From Planctomycetaceae bacterium (GTDB taxonomy: Bacteria; Planctomycetota; Phycisphaerae; Phycisphaerales; UBA1924), in assembly GCA_027487735.1 (NCBI GenBank), contig JAIYDA010000014.1, positions 1 to 49,446 on the forward strand: a stretch of DNA of 49,446 nucleotides, written 5' to 3'. Made by a program: the position numbers and the translations under genes. Positions 17,503-25,782 of this stretch are shown here, piece by piece. Each line of letters opens with the position of its first letter. Positions within the stretch are counted from its first letter, which is position 1. Under the pieces are notes generated by a model. The model searched no databases. It was given only the letters and a program-made list of their open reading frames with translations, and was not told the origin of the DNA.

Positions 17503-17817
17503 GGCAAGTTTCCCGTCGTGTTGCGGCTGCTCGCGAGGCCCGTTTCCTTGGTGGGCCCTGCAAACCATGCCGCGCTGTTGCCGCACGCGCCCGGCCCATC
17601 TCCCTTGGATGCGCCAGTCGGCCCGTGCAGTGGAGGCGAGGATAGCGCGCGACCGCAACGCACGATCCCCCCAGACGTTCCCGATTCGGTCTTTGCTCGG
17701 AGCCCAACGTCCCATCTTCCGCCCGCAAGCGGCATTCACGCCTCGCCCTGTCCGTCCCGCGCCCTGTTCCTCGCTTCTCCTCATGCGATTCTCGCGCCCC
17801 GAAAAAGGACCCTCAGC
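17503..17817. promoter_or_regulatory. Divergent intergenic region between icd and a secreted-protein gene
   Basis: 315 bases carrying the outward promoters of both genes. The plus-strand gene has AAAAAGGA (17802-17809) as ribosome binding site. No clear -35/-10 pair, repeat or hairpin stands out. Open frames crossing the region read as antisense or low-complexity sequence. Confidence 0.4.
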
Positions 17818-19500
17818 ATGCCTCGCAACTCGCCCATCACCGCCCTCCTCGCCTGCGCCTTCCTCGCCCCCGCCGCCCTCGCGCAGCCCGCAGAGACTTC
17901 CCCCTCCGCCTTCACCTACCAAGGCTCGCTCACCGACGCAGGCCAGCCCGCCAACGGCCTCTACGACATGCGCTTCGACCTCGCCGACGACTCCCTCAGG
18001 CCCATCACCTCCCTCTGCGTCTCCAACGTCGAGGTCGTCGACGGCCTCTTCTCCGTCGTGCTCGACCCAGGCGAGGACTACCCCCAAACCCTGCTCGAAA
18101 AGCAAAACCTCATCCTCTCCGTCCGCCCCGCCACCAACCAGGACTGCTCCGACCCCGAAGGCTTCGTCGAGCTCTCCCCAGCCCAGCGCATCCGCCCCAC
18201 GCCGCTCGCCACGCGTGCGCGGATCAGTGCCGCCGCCGACACTGCCAACATCGCCAACATCGCCAACACAGCCAACACCGCGAACACAGCCCTCAGCCTC
18301 CAAGGCTTGCCTCCCTCACACTTCACCGACCCCGCCAACCTCGTCGGCACCATCCCCTTCGAAAAACTTCCCCAAAACCTCGCCCGCTCCGACAACACCA
18401 ATCTCTTCACCGGCACCAACGTCTTCTTGCAGCCCCTTGGCCTCGGCACCATCCCAGGCTCCGAAATGCTCCGCGTCCGCGCTGAGCAAAGCCGCGCGAC
18501 GCTCGTGAGCGACTTCTCCACCAACGGCTCCGTCCTCACCCTGGAAAATCAAACCTTCGGCCTCGCGACAGGCAACTACGTCGGAGCCATCAACTTCAGC
18601 ACGCCAGGCTCCACGCCAGGCCAGATCGGCTACGTCAAAGGCCCCAGCGTCTGGCAAGACTCCCTCCAGTTCCGCGTCGGGCTCCTCCCAGGTGTCGCCA
18701 TCGACGGCCAGGCCCGCCTGGGCGTCGGCACCCTCGCGCCCCAGGCGCGCGTCCACATCGCCTCGGGCAACAGCGGCGTCTCCCCCAACCTCAGCACCCA
18801 GCTCCTCATCGACACCGCAGGCACGCACTACATCTCCTCGCTCATCAGAGACAACGAAGAATCGGGCATCCTCTTCGGTCGCCCCGCTGGCGGTCAGGCC
18901 GATGCGGGCGTCGTCTACAACAACGTCGGCACGCGCGGCGGCCTGCAGCTTCGCACGGGCGGCAACCAAACCCGCATGTTCATCGATAACGCAGGCACCG
19001 TCACCGTGCCCGGCACCCTGAATGTCGGCACCCTTTCCACCCCAAACTTGACGTACTCCACGCCCAAGGTGCACCACAGGTCACTTGGCATCCGCGCGTT
19101 CAATAGCGTGGGCGGCGGTGGAGCGCTCACGGGCCTCTCGGGCGAACGCCTCACGGGCAGCGGCTTCTCCAGCCTTGGCACAAGCCTCGACCTGCCCCAG
19201 GGTGCACGCATCACCAACATCACGATCTACGTCTTCGACAACGACGCCAGCGGCAACATGGCAATCCTGCTCTCGCAGACGTCCTTCACCGGCACCTTCA
19301 CCAACCTCCGCGAACACATCACAAGTGGTGCACAGCTCGGCTACCAAGCCATCAACATGACGCCCGCGACCCCCTACATCGTCGACAACCTCAACAACAT
19401 GCTCAACCTCGAGGTGGGCATGGCAGTGCTCAGCCCCTGGTCAAACGGCATGGCCATCATCGGCGCACGCGTGACATACACCACCGACGGGCCGCAGTAA
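17818..19500 (+). CDS. Secreted FTYQG-domain protein
   Basis: 560-aa exported protein of unknown function. A signal peptide (ITALLACAFLAPAALA) is followed by FTYQGSLTDAGQPANG, the same N-terminal domain as the GYGVYG-repeat protein at 11787-13940. A low-complexity (T)ANIANTANTA stretch lies about 140-160, and beta-rich segments follow. The C-terminal ~145 residues (from HHRSLGIRAFNSV) form a separate beta-rich, possibly carbohydrate- or surface-binding domain. The ATG at 17818 has AAGGA eight bases upstream; a longer in-frame opening to 15211 is antisense to icd and was rejected. It converges with the methyltransferase gene across a repeat-rich gap. Confidence 0.72.
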   Translation: MPRNSPITALLACAFLAPAALAQPAETSPSAFTYQGSLTDAGQPANGLYDMRFDLADDSLRPITSLCVSNVEVVDGLFSVVLDPGEDYPQTLLEKQNLILSVRPATNQDCSDPEGFVELSPAQRIRPTPLATRARISAAADTANIANIANTANTANTALSLQGLPPSHFTDPANLVGTIPFEKLPQNLARSDNTNLFTGTNVFLQPLGLGTIPGSEMLRVRAEQSRATLVSDFSTNGSVLTLENQTFGLATGNYVGAINFSTPGSTPGQIGYVKGPSVWQDSLQFRVGLLPGVAIDGQARLGVGTLAPQARVHIASGNSGVSPNLSTQLLIDTAGTHYISSLIRDNEESGILFGRPAGGQADAGVVYNNVGTRGGLQLRTGGNQTRMFIDNAGTVTVPGTLNVGTLSTPNLTYSTPKVHHRSLGIRAFNSVGGGGALTGLSGERLTGSGFSSLGTSLDLPQGARITNITIYVFDNDASGNMAILLSQTSFTGTFTNLREHITSGAQLGYQAINMTPATPYIVDNLNNMLNLEVGMAVLSPWSNGMAIIGARVTYTTDGPQ

Positions 19501-19573
19501 CGCGAGCCGGAGGTTGAGCACTTCGGGCGGTGAGCTCCTCGCGTGAGAAGCGACGGGGAAGGGATAGAAAGGT

Positions 19574-19673
19574 GACAGGAGACAGGCGACAAGAAGCAGG
19601 AAGGGATGCTCGCGCACTCGCATCGCACTCCCGCTTCATGTACCTTGTCTCTTGTCGCTTGTCGCTTGTCTCC
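19574..19673. repeat. Two heptamer arrays in inverted orientation
   Basis: Array A (19574-19601) has four 7-nt units related to GACAGGM. Array B (19645-19672) has four units TTGTCTC/TTGTCGC. They are mutually inverted: bases 19578-19593 pair with 19658-19673 over 16 positions, with one position that would be a G-U pair in RNA, enclosing a 64-base loop. The pair sits between the converging 17818-19500 gene and the methyltransferase; array B is also translated as the last residues of the methyltransferase frame. Confidence 0.7.
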
Positions 19674-20805
19674 CCTCCCCCGCCTCGCCCTTCTCCTCTT
19701 CCTCTGCGTCTCGGTGTCTATGTGTCTCTGCGTCTCTGTGTCTCTGTGCTGAACACCGAACCTCCCCTCGCGCACCCTCACCCCCCCTCGTCACCACATA
19801 CACAAACTCCGTGTTCCGCACGTGGCTCACCCGCCCCACTTTCTCGCCCTGCGGGCTATAGATCCCAATCTGCGCCCCGATGTATCGCCGAAAATCGTTC
19901 TCGATGGTGCGCACTCTCCCCCGCCCATCCCACAGCTCGCCCAGCATCGCCTCCAGCTCCTCGCGCGCCAAAAAGCCCTCGTTGCTGAACGACACGACCA
20001 GCGCACGAGCCCGCACCGCACCCAGCAGCGCACGCATCGCCCCCGCGCACGCTCGCTTGCTGTTGAAGGCGCTGCGCCGCTCGCGCACGTCCACCCGCTT
20101 GCACGCCACTCCATACACCGCGGGCTTGTCCCACCGCACCAAGCTCTCCCACACGTGGTAGTTGCCCAGGTACGAGTGCTGGTTGTAAGGCGGATCGATA
20201 TACGCCACGTCCGCCTCATGCGTGCGGGCGGCCTCCATCGCATCCATGCACATCGCCAGCCCCTTGCCCGCACCAGCGCGGGGCAGCACCGCGGGCACGC
20301 GCAGCTCCAGGTCGTTGTCCGCGCGCGGGGCCCACGCCTTGAGGTACGCCATCTGCAAGCCCGTCGTGGAGTCCACGCGGTCTGCCGCTTCCATGAGCGA
20401 CACGAGCATCACGGCCTCCAGCTCTGGCCCAAGACCCTTGCGGGCAATCGCCTCGCGAATCGCATCCACCCGCGCTCCGTTCTTGGGCCGCAAGTAGCGC
20501 GACTTCTCGCAGAACGTCTCCGTGAAATACCCCGCCTCGCCGCGCAGGGCGTTCAACTCGCGCACCAGCCGCTCCGCATCCGCCAGCACGTCCTCAGCAT
20601 CGGCCTGCACATAGCACCGCGCCAGCGTCGCGGCGTAGGCGTTGTGGTCATTCGCCAGCACGCGATACCCCGCGCCCTTCAGCGCATGCCCCACGCGCGA
20701 CGTCCCCGAGAAAACGTCGAGCACCGTGCCGCTGCCCGCAAGCTCGCGCACCGCGCCCACGATCACCGGCACGAGCACCCGCTTGGACCCGATGTACTTG
20801 ATCAC
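19636..20805 (-). CDS. Adenine-N6 DNA methyltransferase (D12 class) with repeat-derived tail
   Basis: Transfers methyl from SAM to adenine in a specific DNA site. N-terminal KYIGSKR, SAM motif DVFSGTSRVG (30-39), catalytic DPPY (204-207, DPPYNQHSYLGNYHVWE). The fold appears complete by NTEFVYVVTR at ~340. Residues ~353-389 are translated from octamer and heptamer arrays (RHRDAETHRHRDAEEEE and following), so they are probably an accidental or variable tail. GTG start at 20805, with GGAAGG about seven bases upstream. The OPT transporter gene ends 37 bases upstream. No restriction endonuclease is adjacent, so this is an orphan-type methylase within the window; its recognition site cannot be read from sequence. 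Confidence 0.85.
   Translation of the reverse strand: MIKYIGSKRVLVPVIVGAVRELAGSGTVLDVFSGTSRVGHALKGAGYRVLANDHNAYAATLARCYVQADAEDVLADAERLVRELNALRGEAGYFTETFCEKSRYLRPKNGARVDAIREAIARKGLGPELEAVMLVSLMEAADRVDSTTGLQMAYLKAWAPRADNDLELRVPAVLPRAGAGKGLAMCMDAMEAARTHEADVAYIDPPYNQHSYLGNYHVWESLVRWDKPAVYGVACKRVDVRERRSAFNSKRACAGAMRALLGAVRARALVVSFSNEGFLAREELEAMLGELWDGRGRVRTIENDFRRYIGAQIGIYSPQGEKVGRVSHVRNTEFVYVVTRGGEGARGEVRCSAQRHRDAETHRHRDAEEEEKGEAGEGRQATSDKRQGT
19702..19749. repeat. Six-copy octamer array within the methyltransferase 3' end
   Basis: Six 8-nt units with plus-strand consensus CTCTGYGT (the second and third diverged: CTCGGTGT, CTATGTGT). Because 8 is not a multiple of 3, gain or loss of one unit would shift the methyltransferase frame downstream of it. 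Confidence 0.8.
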
Positions 20806-20842
20806 GCCGCGCCCTTCCGAAGCCGCTTGTCACAACGCCCGC

Positions 20843-23125
20843 TTACAGGCTCCACCCCATCAGCCCGCTCGCGGTTGCGAGCATCGCGATGAAGGCCGCG
20901 ATCAGGCTCTCGCCCGCGACCAGCCCGCTCGCGAGCGCGACGGTGTAGAGCTCCGCCGTGCGCTTGTGCACCTTGCTCCAGATGAGCGCGATCACCGCGC
21001 CGAGCGTGAACGCCAGGCTGTTGTAGAAGGGCAGCATCATGCTCAGGCCCAGCCCCGTCGCGCTGGGCATGTACTTGCGATACTTCGCGGGCACCACAAA
21101 CCGCTCGATGCAAGGCAGCAGCACACCAATCGCCGCGCCGATCAAAATCGCCAGCTTCGCCGACTCGGGCAGCTGATCAATCCCCTTCGTCAAAACCTCC
21201 GCCACCTTCGCCCACGTCTGCGTCGCCGGCGCGGGCAGCTTCTCCAGCGTCGCCTTGTCAGGCACCATCAAATACCAAATGGGCACGATCGCCACCGTCC
21301 CAAAGAACACACCCCAGAACTGCGCCAAAAACTGCCGCCGCGGATTCGCGCCCAGCAAATACCCAATCTTCAAATCCGTCAGCAAGTCCGCGCAGCTGCT
21401 CGCGCTGTTCGCCGCAATCCCCGCGCTCGCCAAGTTGGGCTGCACCATCCCAGGCTTCAGCACCGCGAACAAAAGCTGCATCACCTTGCCCATCGCGCCG
21501 ATGGGCGTCGTGTCCGTCTCGCCCGTCGCTCGGCTTGCCACCAAGCTCAGCACAAAGCTCATCGCCACCGCGATCAGCCCCGCCCACCAACTGATCTCAA
21601 ACGCCACCATCTGAATAATGACCATCGCAATCGTGATGGGCACCATGCCAATCACCATCCACACAAACGGCACTTCAATCTTCTCCATCGCCGCCAGCGA
21701 GTCCGCGTTCGCCCCCGCCTTCTTGCTCATGAACGCCCGCACGATCGTCTTCCACTGGAATGCAAGGCTCACCAAGCTCGCCACCACCATCAGCGACGTG
21801 CCGCCCCACAGGCCCCACCGCGGAAAGTGATACATCGTGCCGCCGCCAACCGTCTCGATGTTCTGAATCGCGCCAGCCACCCCAGTGTTCGCAACGTCCT
21901 GCGCAATCAACATGGGCCCAAGCCAGAAATACAGCAGCACGCTCCCCAAAAGCATCGACAAGCTCACCCGCAGCCCCACGATCATTCCCGCTGCAATCAG
22001 CAGCACACTCGTATCCACGCCATACCCCAGCACCTTCTTGTCCGCCGGAATGTTCCAATACCCAGGCACGGGCAAGTGCAACTCGCTAGGAATCCCAAGG
22101 TGCGTCGCCTTATAGAAGCGATCCAAAAATCCGAACGTCCCTTCACCCGCACGCAACACCGCCACCACCGCTCCGATCGCAAGCCCACCGATCAGCACAT
22201 ACGCCTTCCGCACCGCATCCTTGCTCGCGCTATACAAACTCCGCAGCGTCTCCGCCGCCGCAATCCCGCTCGGGAAGGGCAGCTGCTCATGGTTGATCAT
22301 CTGGCGCTTCATCGGAATCGCCAGAAACACGCCCATCAGCCCCGTCACAAACGTGAAGCTCGCGACGAGCCACACCGGGTGAATGTCCCACGTGTTGTAC
22401 CGAGGCTGCAGCTTGGTATCCGTCGTGTCCTCAGCCACCTTCACCACTGCGAGGCTCGCCTTCTCCTTGGCAAACGTCAGCACATACCCGCCGCCCTCAA
22501 TCGCCCCAACCGTCACCTCGTTCGGCTCAATGTCCCCCAGCGCAACCAGCGCCGAAGCCACCTGCTCAGGCTTCGCATCAAACGCGAGCGCCTCCGTCGT
22601 CATGGGCTCCGTCGCGCCGTACACCAGCCGAAACGTCCCTGTCGTCGCGGCTTTCTCAAACGCAAACTGCTGCTTGTGCAAGTCAGGAGGTCTCACCGTC
22701 AGCAGCACCAGCGCCCCAAACATCGTCGCGATCGTGCTCCCCGTGCTGTAGCCCGCGGCACTCGCCGTGCTCGCCATGCAGTTGGTCTCGAGGATCGTCA
22801 TCTTCCGGCAGTTGAGGATGGGCGTGATGATCGACCAGATGACGTAACTAATCACGCTCGCCGTGATCGCGACGCCGAAGGCCCAGCCGATGTTCAGCGT
22901 GGTGTAGAGGTTGCTCGCCGCGAGCAGCATGCCGAGAATGCCGCCCGTCATCACCGCCCGCAGCGTGAGCTGGGGCATCTTGTCGCCCTGATAGGCATAC
23001 TTATACCAGTGCGCGTCCTTTTCCTCGTTGCTCGCGTTGGGAGAGATGGGCGGAACCCCGGGGATGCCAAACCCCGCGTCGCTCGTGCTGGTGGTGGATG
23101 CGCCGCTCGCCTCTGGTCCGCTCAT
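20843..23125 (-). CDS. OPT-family oligopeptide transporter
   Basis: 760-aa polytopic inner-membrane protein. Many hydrophobic segments are visible, starting with LTLRAVMTGGILGMLLAASN and NIGWAFGVAITASVISYVIW, and continuing to the C-terminus (LAFTLGAVIALIWSKVHKRT and AELYTVALASGLVAGESLIA). The 'NLYTTLNIGWAFG' region and C-terminal 'GLxAGESLIA' are characteristic of bacterial OPT proteins, which import short peptides or metal-chelate conjugates by ion coupling. A hydrophilic insertion (about residues 130-250) sits between early membrane segments. GGAG lies about six bases before the ATG at 23125. It is followed by the methyltransferase gene after 37 bases. Substrate unknown. Confidence 0.88.
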   Translation of the reverse strand: MSGPEASGASTTSTSDAGFGIPGVPPISPNASNEEKDAHWYKYAYQGDKMPQLTLRAVMTGGILGMLLAASNLYTTLNIGWAFGVAITASVISYVIWSIITPILNCRKMTILETNCMASTASAAGYSTGSTIATMFGALVLLTVRPPDLHKQQFAFEKAATTGTFRLVYGATEPMTTEALAFDAKPEQVASALVALGDIEPNEVTVGAIEGGGYVLTFAKEKASLAVVKVAEDTTDTKLQPRYNTWDIHPVWLVASFTFVTGLMGVFLAIPMKRQMINHEQLPFPSGIAAAETLRSLYSASKDAVRKAYVLIGGLAIGAVVAVLRAGEGTFGFLDRFYKATHLGIPSELHLPVPGYWNIPADKKVLGYGVDTSVLLIAAGMIVGLRVSLSMLLGSVLLYFWLGPMLIAQDVANTGVAGAIQNIETVGGGTMYHFPRWGLWGGTSLMVVASLVSLAFQWKTIVRAFMSKKAGANADSLAAMEKIEVPFVWMVIGMVPITIAMVIIQMVAFEISWWAGLIAVAMSFVLSLVASRATGETDTTPIGAMGKVMQLLFAVLKPGMVQPNLASAGIAANSASSCADLLTDLKIGYLLGANPRRQFLAQFWGVFFGTVAIVPIWYLMVPDKATLEKLPAPATQTWAKVAEVLTKGIDQLPESAKLAILIGAAIGVLLPCIERFVVPAKYRKYMPSATGLGLSMMLPFYNSLAFTLGAVIALIWSKVHKRTAELYTVALASGLVAGESLIAAFIAMLATASGLMGWSL

Positions 23126-23278
23126 GCTGGCTCCGCTTGGGGGTGCTCACGCCGCGAGTTGCAACCCGACCAAAGACCGGGCCAGGCTCGCTCGCGCTCG
23201 AAAACACGAAGAAGCTCTAGCATATCCGATTATCCGAGTTCTCACAAGGCCTTCTCGGCCCACATGCCCCGCCAGACC

Positions 23279-23536
23279 TCAGCGAGGCGCAGAAAACAAC
23301 AGCACCAGTTGCACCCGGCTCGTCACACTCAGAGCAGCGTAAATCGCCTTGGTGTGGTCGTGCACCGTGTGCCGCGAGCGCCCAAGGATTTCACCGATCT
23401 GCGGCTCGGTGTGCCCATCCAGCAGCAGTTCCAGCACCCGAAGCTGAGCAGGGCTGACCTTCGCGCTGAGGTCCGGCCGAGACCGGGCAAGCCGCACGCC
23501 GAGGGTTGGAGACGAAGATGGCGTGTCGGATGTCAT
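23279..23536 (-). CDS. Solo LuxR-type helix-turn-helix regulator
   Basis: 85 aa from the ATG at 23536 (MTSDTPSSSPTLG). The C-terminal ~60 residues are a GerE/LuxR DNA-binding domain: VSPAQLRVLELLLDGHTEPQ then IGEILGRSRHTVHDHTKAIY, matching the four-helix pattern. No receiver or sensor domain is attached; the frame could extend to 23713, but the extra residues look non-conserved and contain the candidate promoter. Downstream on the same strand is the OPT gene (153-base gap), a possible target. No strong Shine-Dalgarno precedes the start, so a leaderless or alternative start is possible. Confidence 0.7.
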   Translation of the reverse strand: MTSDTPSSSPTLGVRLARSRPDLSAKVSPAQLRVLELLLDGHTEPQIGEILGRSRHTVHDHTKAIYAALSVTSRVQLVLLFSAPR

Positions 23537-23597
23537 CGGTGTTGCTGCAAGATTGGTGAAGATTCGAACGGAGACGAAACAGTATCTGTCCGAACCA

Positions 23598-23626
23598 TTC
23601 TTTCGGGGTGACACCCAACTTTCAAC
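23598..23626 (-). promoter_or_regulatory. Candidate promoter with embedded palindrome for the LuxR-type gene
   Basis: On the minus strand TTGAAA (23621-23626, 5/6 to consensus -35) lies 17 bases from AAGAAT (23598-23603, 4/6 to -10). The spacer contains the perfect palindrome GGGTGACACCC (23607-23617), placed where a repressor would block polymerase. Autoregulation is inference. Confidence 0.35.
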
Positions 23627-23754
23627 TACCTTTATTGCGTGTTTGATTCGATAAAAGTAAGTTGTACGCCATTGTGATGGCCCAGATGCTATCCGTATGG
23701 AACTTGTCTTCACGTATTCTTGACGAGCAGATTTCGCTGCCCGAGCAGGGGTCC

Positions 23755-24267
23755 TTACGCCCGCTTCGCCTTCACGATGGTCACCGGAGTCACCGGCACG
23801 TCGCTGTGGAACCCGCGTGTGCCCGTTTTTACAGTGCGGATCTTGTCCACTACTTCAGTGCCCTCGACCACCGTTCCAAATACCGCGTATGCGCCACCAT
23901 CTGGCTGCGGACGATCGAGGAAGTCGTTGTCTTTCACATTGATGAAAAACTGGGCGGTGGCGCTGTCCACCGTGCTGGGGTTGGGGCGACCATCCCCCAG
24001 GCGGGCCATCGCGAGCGTGTACTTCTTGTTCTTCAGCCCGTTTTGCCACTCGTTCTTGATGGGCTTGTCGGTGGGTTTTTGTTTCATGTCGGGCAGGAAG
24101 CCACCCCCCTGAATCATGAACCCGTCGATCACGCGATGGAAGATCGTGCCGTCGTAATGCCCCTTGTCGACGTACGCGAGGAAGTTGGCGGCACTGATGG
24201 GCGCCTTGGCTTCGTCGATGGCAAGAGTCATGGTGCCCAGAGACGTTTCGAGAACAACATTGGTCAT
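23755..24267 (-). CDS. Cyclophilin-type peptidyl-prolyl isomerase
   Basis: 170 aa starting MTNVVLETSLG. It catalyses cis-trans isomerisation of X-Pro bonds. Catalytic and binding motifs include FHRVIDGFMIQGGG, the conserved AQFFINV and DFLDRP, and AVFGTVVEG. No signal peptide, so cytoplasmic. The start at 24267 was chosen over 24306 because it begins directly at the first cyclophilin strand and leaves 23 bases after the mnmE stop. Probably co-transcribed with mnmE. The C-terminus (TPVTIVKAKRA) is typical. Confidence 0.93.
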   Translation of the reverse strand: MTNVVLETSLGTMTLAIDEAKAPISAANFLAYVDKGHYDGTIFHRVIDGFMIQGGGFLPDMKQKPTDKPIKNEWQNGLKNKKYTLAMARLGDGRPNPSTVDSATAQFFINVKDNDFLDRPQPDGGAYAVFGTVVEGTEVVDKIRTVKTGTRGFHSDVPVTPVTIVKAKRA

Positions 24268-24290
24268 GGCCGAGGATATGTCCTCGCGCG

Positions 24291-25688
24291 TCACTTCCCA
24301 ACGCAAAACGTGGCGAAGATCTTCCCGAGAACCTCATCGGGGGAGATCGTGCCGGCACCCCCCACCAGGGTGCCCAGGGCTCCGGCTCCGGCTCGCAAGT
24401 CCGCTGCGACCAGCTCGGGCTCCGTCGCACCGCGGGCGCGCTCGAAGTGCTCAATCGCGAGCGAGAGGGCCACGCGATGCCTGGGCAGCACTGCCCCCAG
24501 CCCCGCCTGCACCCCCGCATGCAGGCTCTGGCCCACGCGTGCCGCCAGCTCGCGCAGCCCCGTGCCCGCGAGCACGCTCACTTCCACACGCAAGCCCGAC
24601 GCGTGCTCGCCCGCGTGCACCGCGCCCGCACGGTCGGCACACGTTCGCACCCGCAGCGCGCGGGCCGCGAGCTCGCGCGCCAGCGCAGCGTCGCCCAGCA
24701 GGTGCGCGAGGCGAGGTTCATCAAACCGCCCCTGCGGATCGCACCAGAGCACGCAGTCGCTGTCTCGCAAGGCCTGCTGGGCTTGAGTCTGAGACTCGAC
24801 TCTGGCTTGGGCACCCGCGCTCGACCCCTCGTGCGTGGAACCCGCCTCCAACCCAGGGCAATCTTGCAGGGCCACCACCCCTGTGCCGGGGCACCAGGCC
24901 GAGAGATCAAGCTCCTCGCGCAGCACGTCACGCGTGGTGTGGGCGTGGGGACTCATCACCGCGCGCGGGCGACGGAGCAGCGCGTTGAAAAGCGTGCTCT
25001 TGCCCGCGTTGGGCTCGCCCACAAGCGTGACGACGGGTAGGCCCCGGGGCAACGCAGCACCATGAGCCGCGCCGAGCACGGCACGAGCGTCAGCGATCAG
25101 CGCGCCGAGGCGCGCCGCGAGCGCGCTGGGCGTGATGGCAACAACATCTTCCTGATCGGTAAAGTCGATGCCCGCCTCGACGAGCGCGAGCAGCGTGAGG
25201 GCCTCGTCGTACCACCGTGCATACGGCACGAGCCCCGCGCGGAGGGAGCGCGCCGCCGCGAGCTGCTGCGTGGTTTGGGCCGCGATGCTCGCAGCCAGCC
25301 CCTCGGCTTGTTGCAGGCTCAGCCTGCCCGCGAGGAAGGCCCGCGCGCTGAACTCCCCCGCGTGCGCGAGCCGCGCACCCGCGTCGCACGCGGCTTGCAG
25401 CACGCGCTGCACGAGCGGCGCGTGCGCGGGGAGCAGCAGCTCGGCGACGTCTTGCCCCGTGAAGCTGTGCGGGGCGGGCATCCACAGCAGCAGGGCGGGC
25501 ACGCTGGTGGTGGGCAGGCGGAGCAGGCAGGGGCAGAGCCCGCGCGCGGTGGGCACGGATGCGCCAAGAGCCTCGGCAACCTCGCGCGACGCGGGGCCCG
25601 CGATGCGCAGCAGCGCACGCACCCCAGCGCCCGGAGCGGAGCTTTGGGCCACGATCGTGTCGGAGATGGTGGCGCTGGCGAGCGACAA
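24291..25688 (-). CDS. mnmE: tRNA modification GTPase MnmE with diverged G motifs
   Basis: With MnmG it installs (carboxymethyl)aminomethyl groups on wobble U34 of tRNAs. The N-terminal tetrahydrofolate domain (TIVAQSSAPGAGVRALLRIA; HAGEFSARAFLAGRLSLQQA), G1 GEPNAGKST (224-232), TTRD (251-254) and the C-terminal catalytic FCVGK (461-465) are present. Differences from the usual family: His instead of Gly before TTRD, DCPGL (276-280) in place of DTAGL, and TCAD (349-352) where NKxD or TKxD would be expected. Length of 465 aa is normal. Whether GTP specificity is kept is unclear. The upstream pssA gene ends 94 bases away. Confidence 0.9.
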   Translation of the reverse strand: MSLASATISDTIVAQSSAPGAGVRALLRIAGPASREVAEALGASVPTARGLCPCLLRLPTTSVPALLLWMPAPHSFTGQDVAELLLPAHAPLVQRVLQAACDAGARLAHAGEFSARAFLAGRLSLQQAEGLAASIAAQTTQQLAAARSLRAGLVPYARWYDEALTLLALVEAGIDFTDQEDVVAITPSALAARLGALIADARAVLGAAHGAALPRGLPVVTLVGEPNAGKSTLFNALLRRPRAVMSPHAHTTRDVLREELDLSAWCPGTGVVALQDCPGLEAGSTHEGSSAGAQARVESQTQAQQALRDSDCVLWCDPQGRFDEPRLAHLLGDAALARELAARALRVRTCADRAGAVHAGEHASGLRVEVSVLAGTGLRELAARVGQSLHAGVQAGLGAVLPRHRVALSLAIEHFERARGATEPELVAADLRAGAGALGTLVGGAGTISPDEVLGKIFATFCVGK

Positions 25689-25782
25689 GAGAGTTCTGCG
25701 CTGGTGACGCGTTGGGGGCGCCGAGAAAGCGTAGTGAGCGAAGGTTCGGAGCGACGTCGTCTCGCTGCCTCATCACTCCCGC

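Noticed and set aside
15211..17817. Long plus-strand extension of the 17818-19500 gene
   Set aside because: Antisense to isocitrate dehydrogenase; the signal peptide and ribosome site place the real start at 17818.
15968..19749. Tandem arrays read as CRISPR
   Set aside because: Units are 7-8 nt, directly adjacent, with no spacers and no cas genes.
20642..23611. 989-codon plus-strand frame opposite the OPT transporter
   Set aside because: Arg/His/Gln-rich shadow of a membrane-protein gene.
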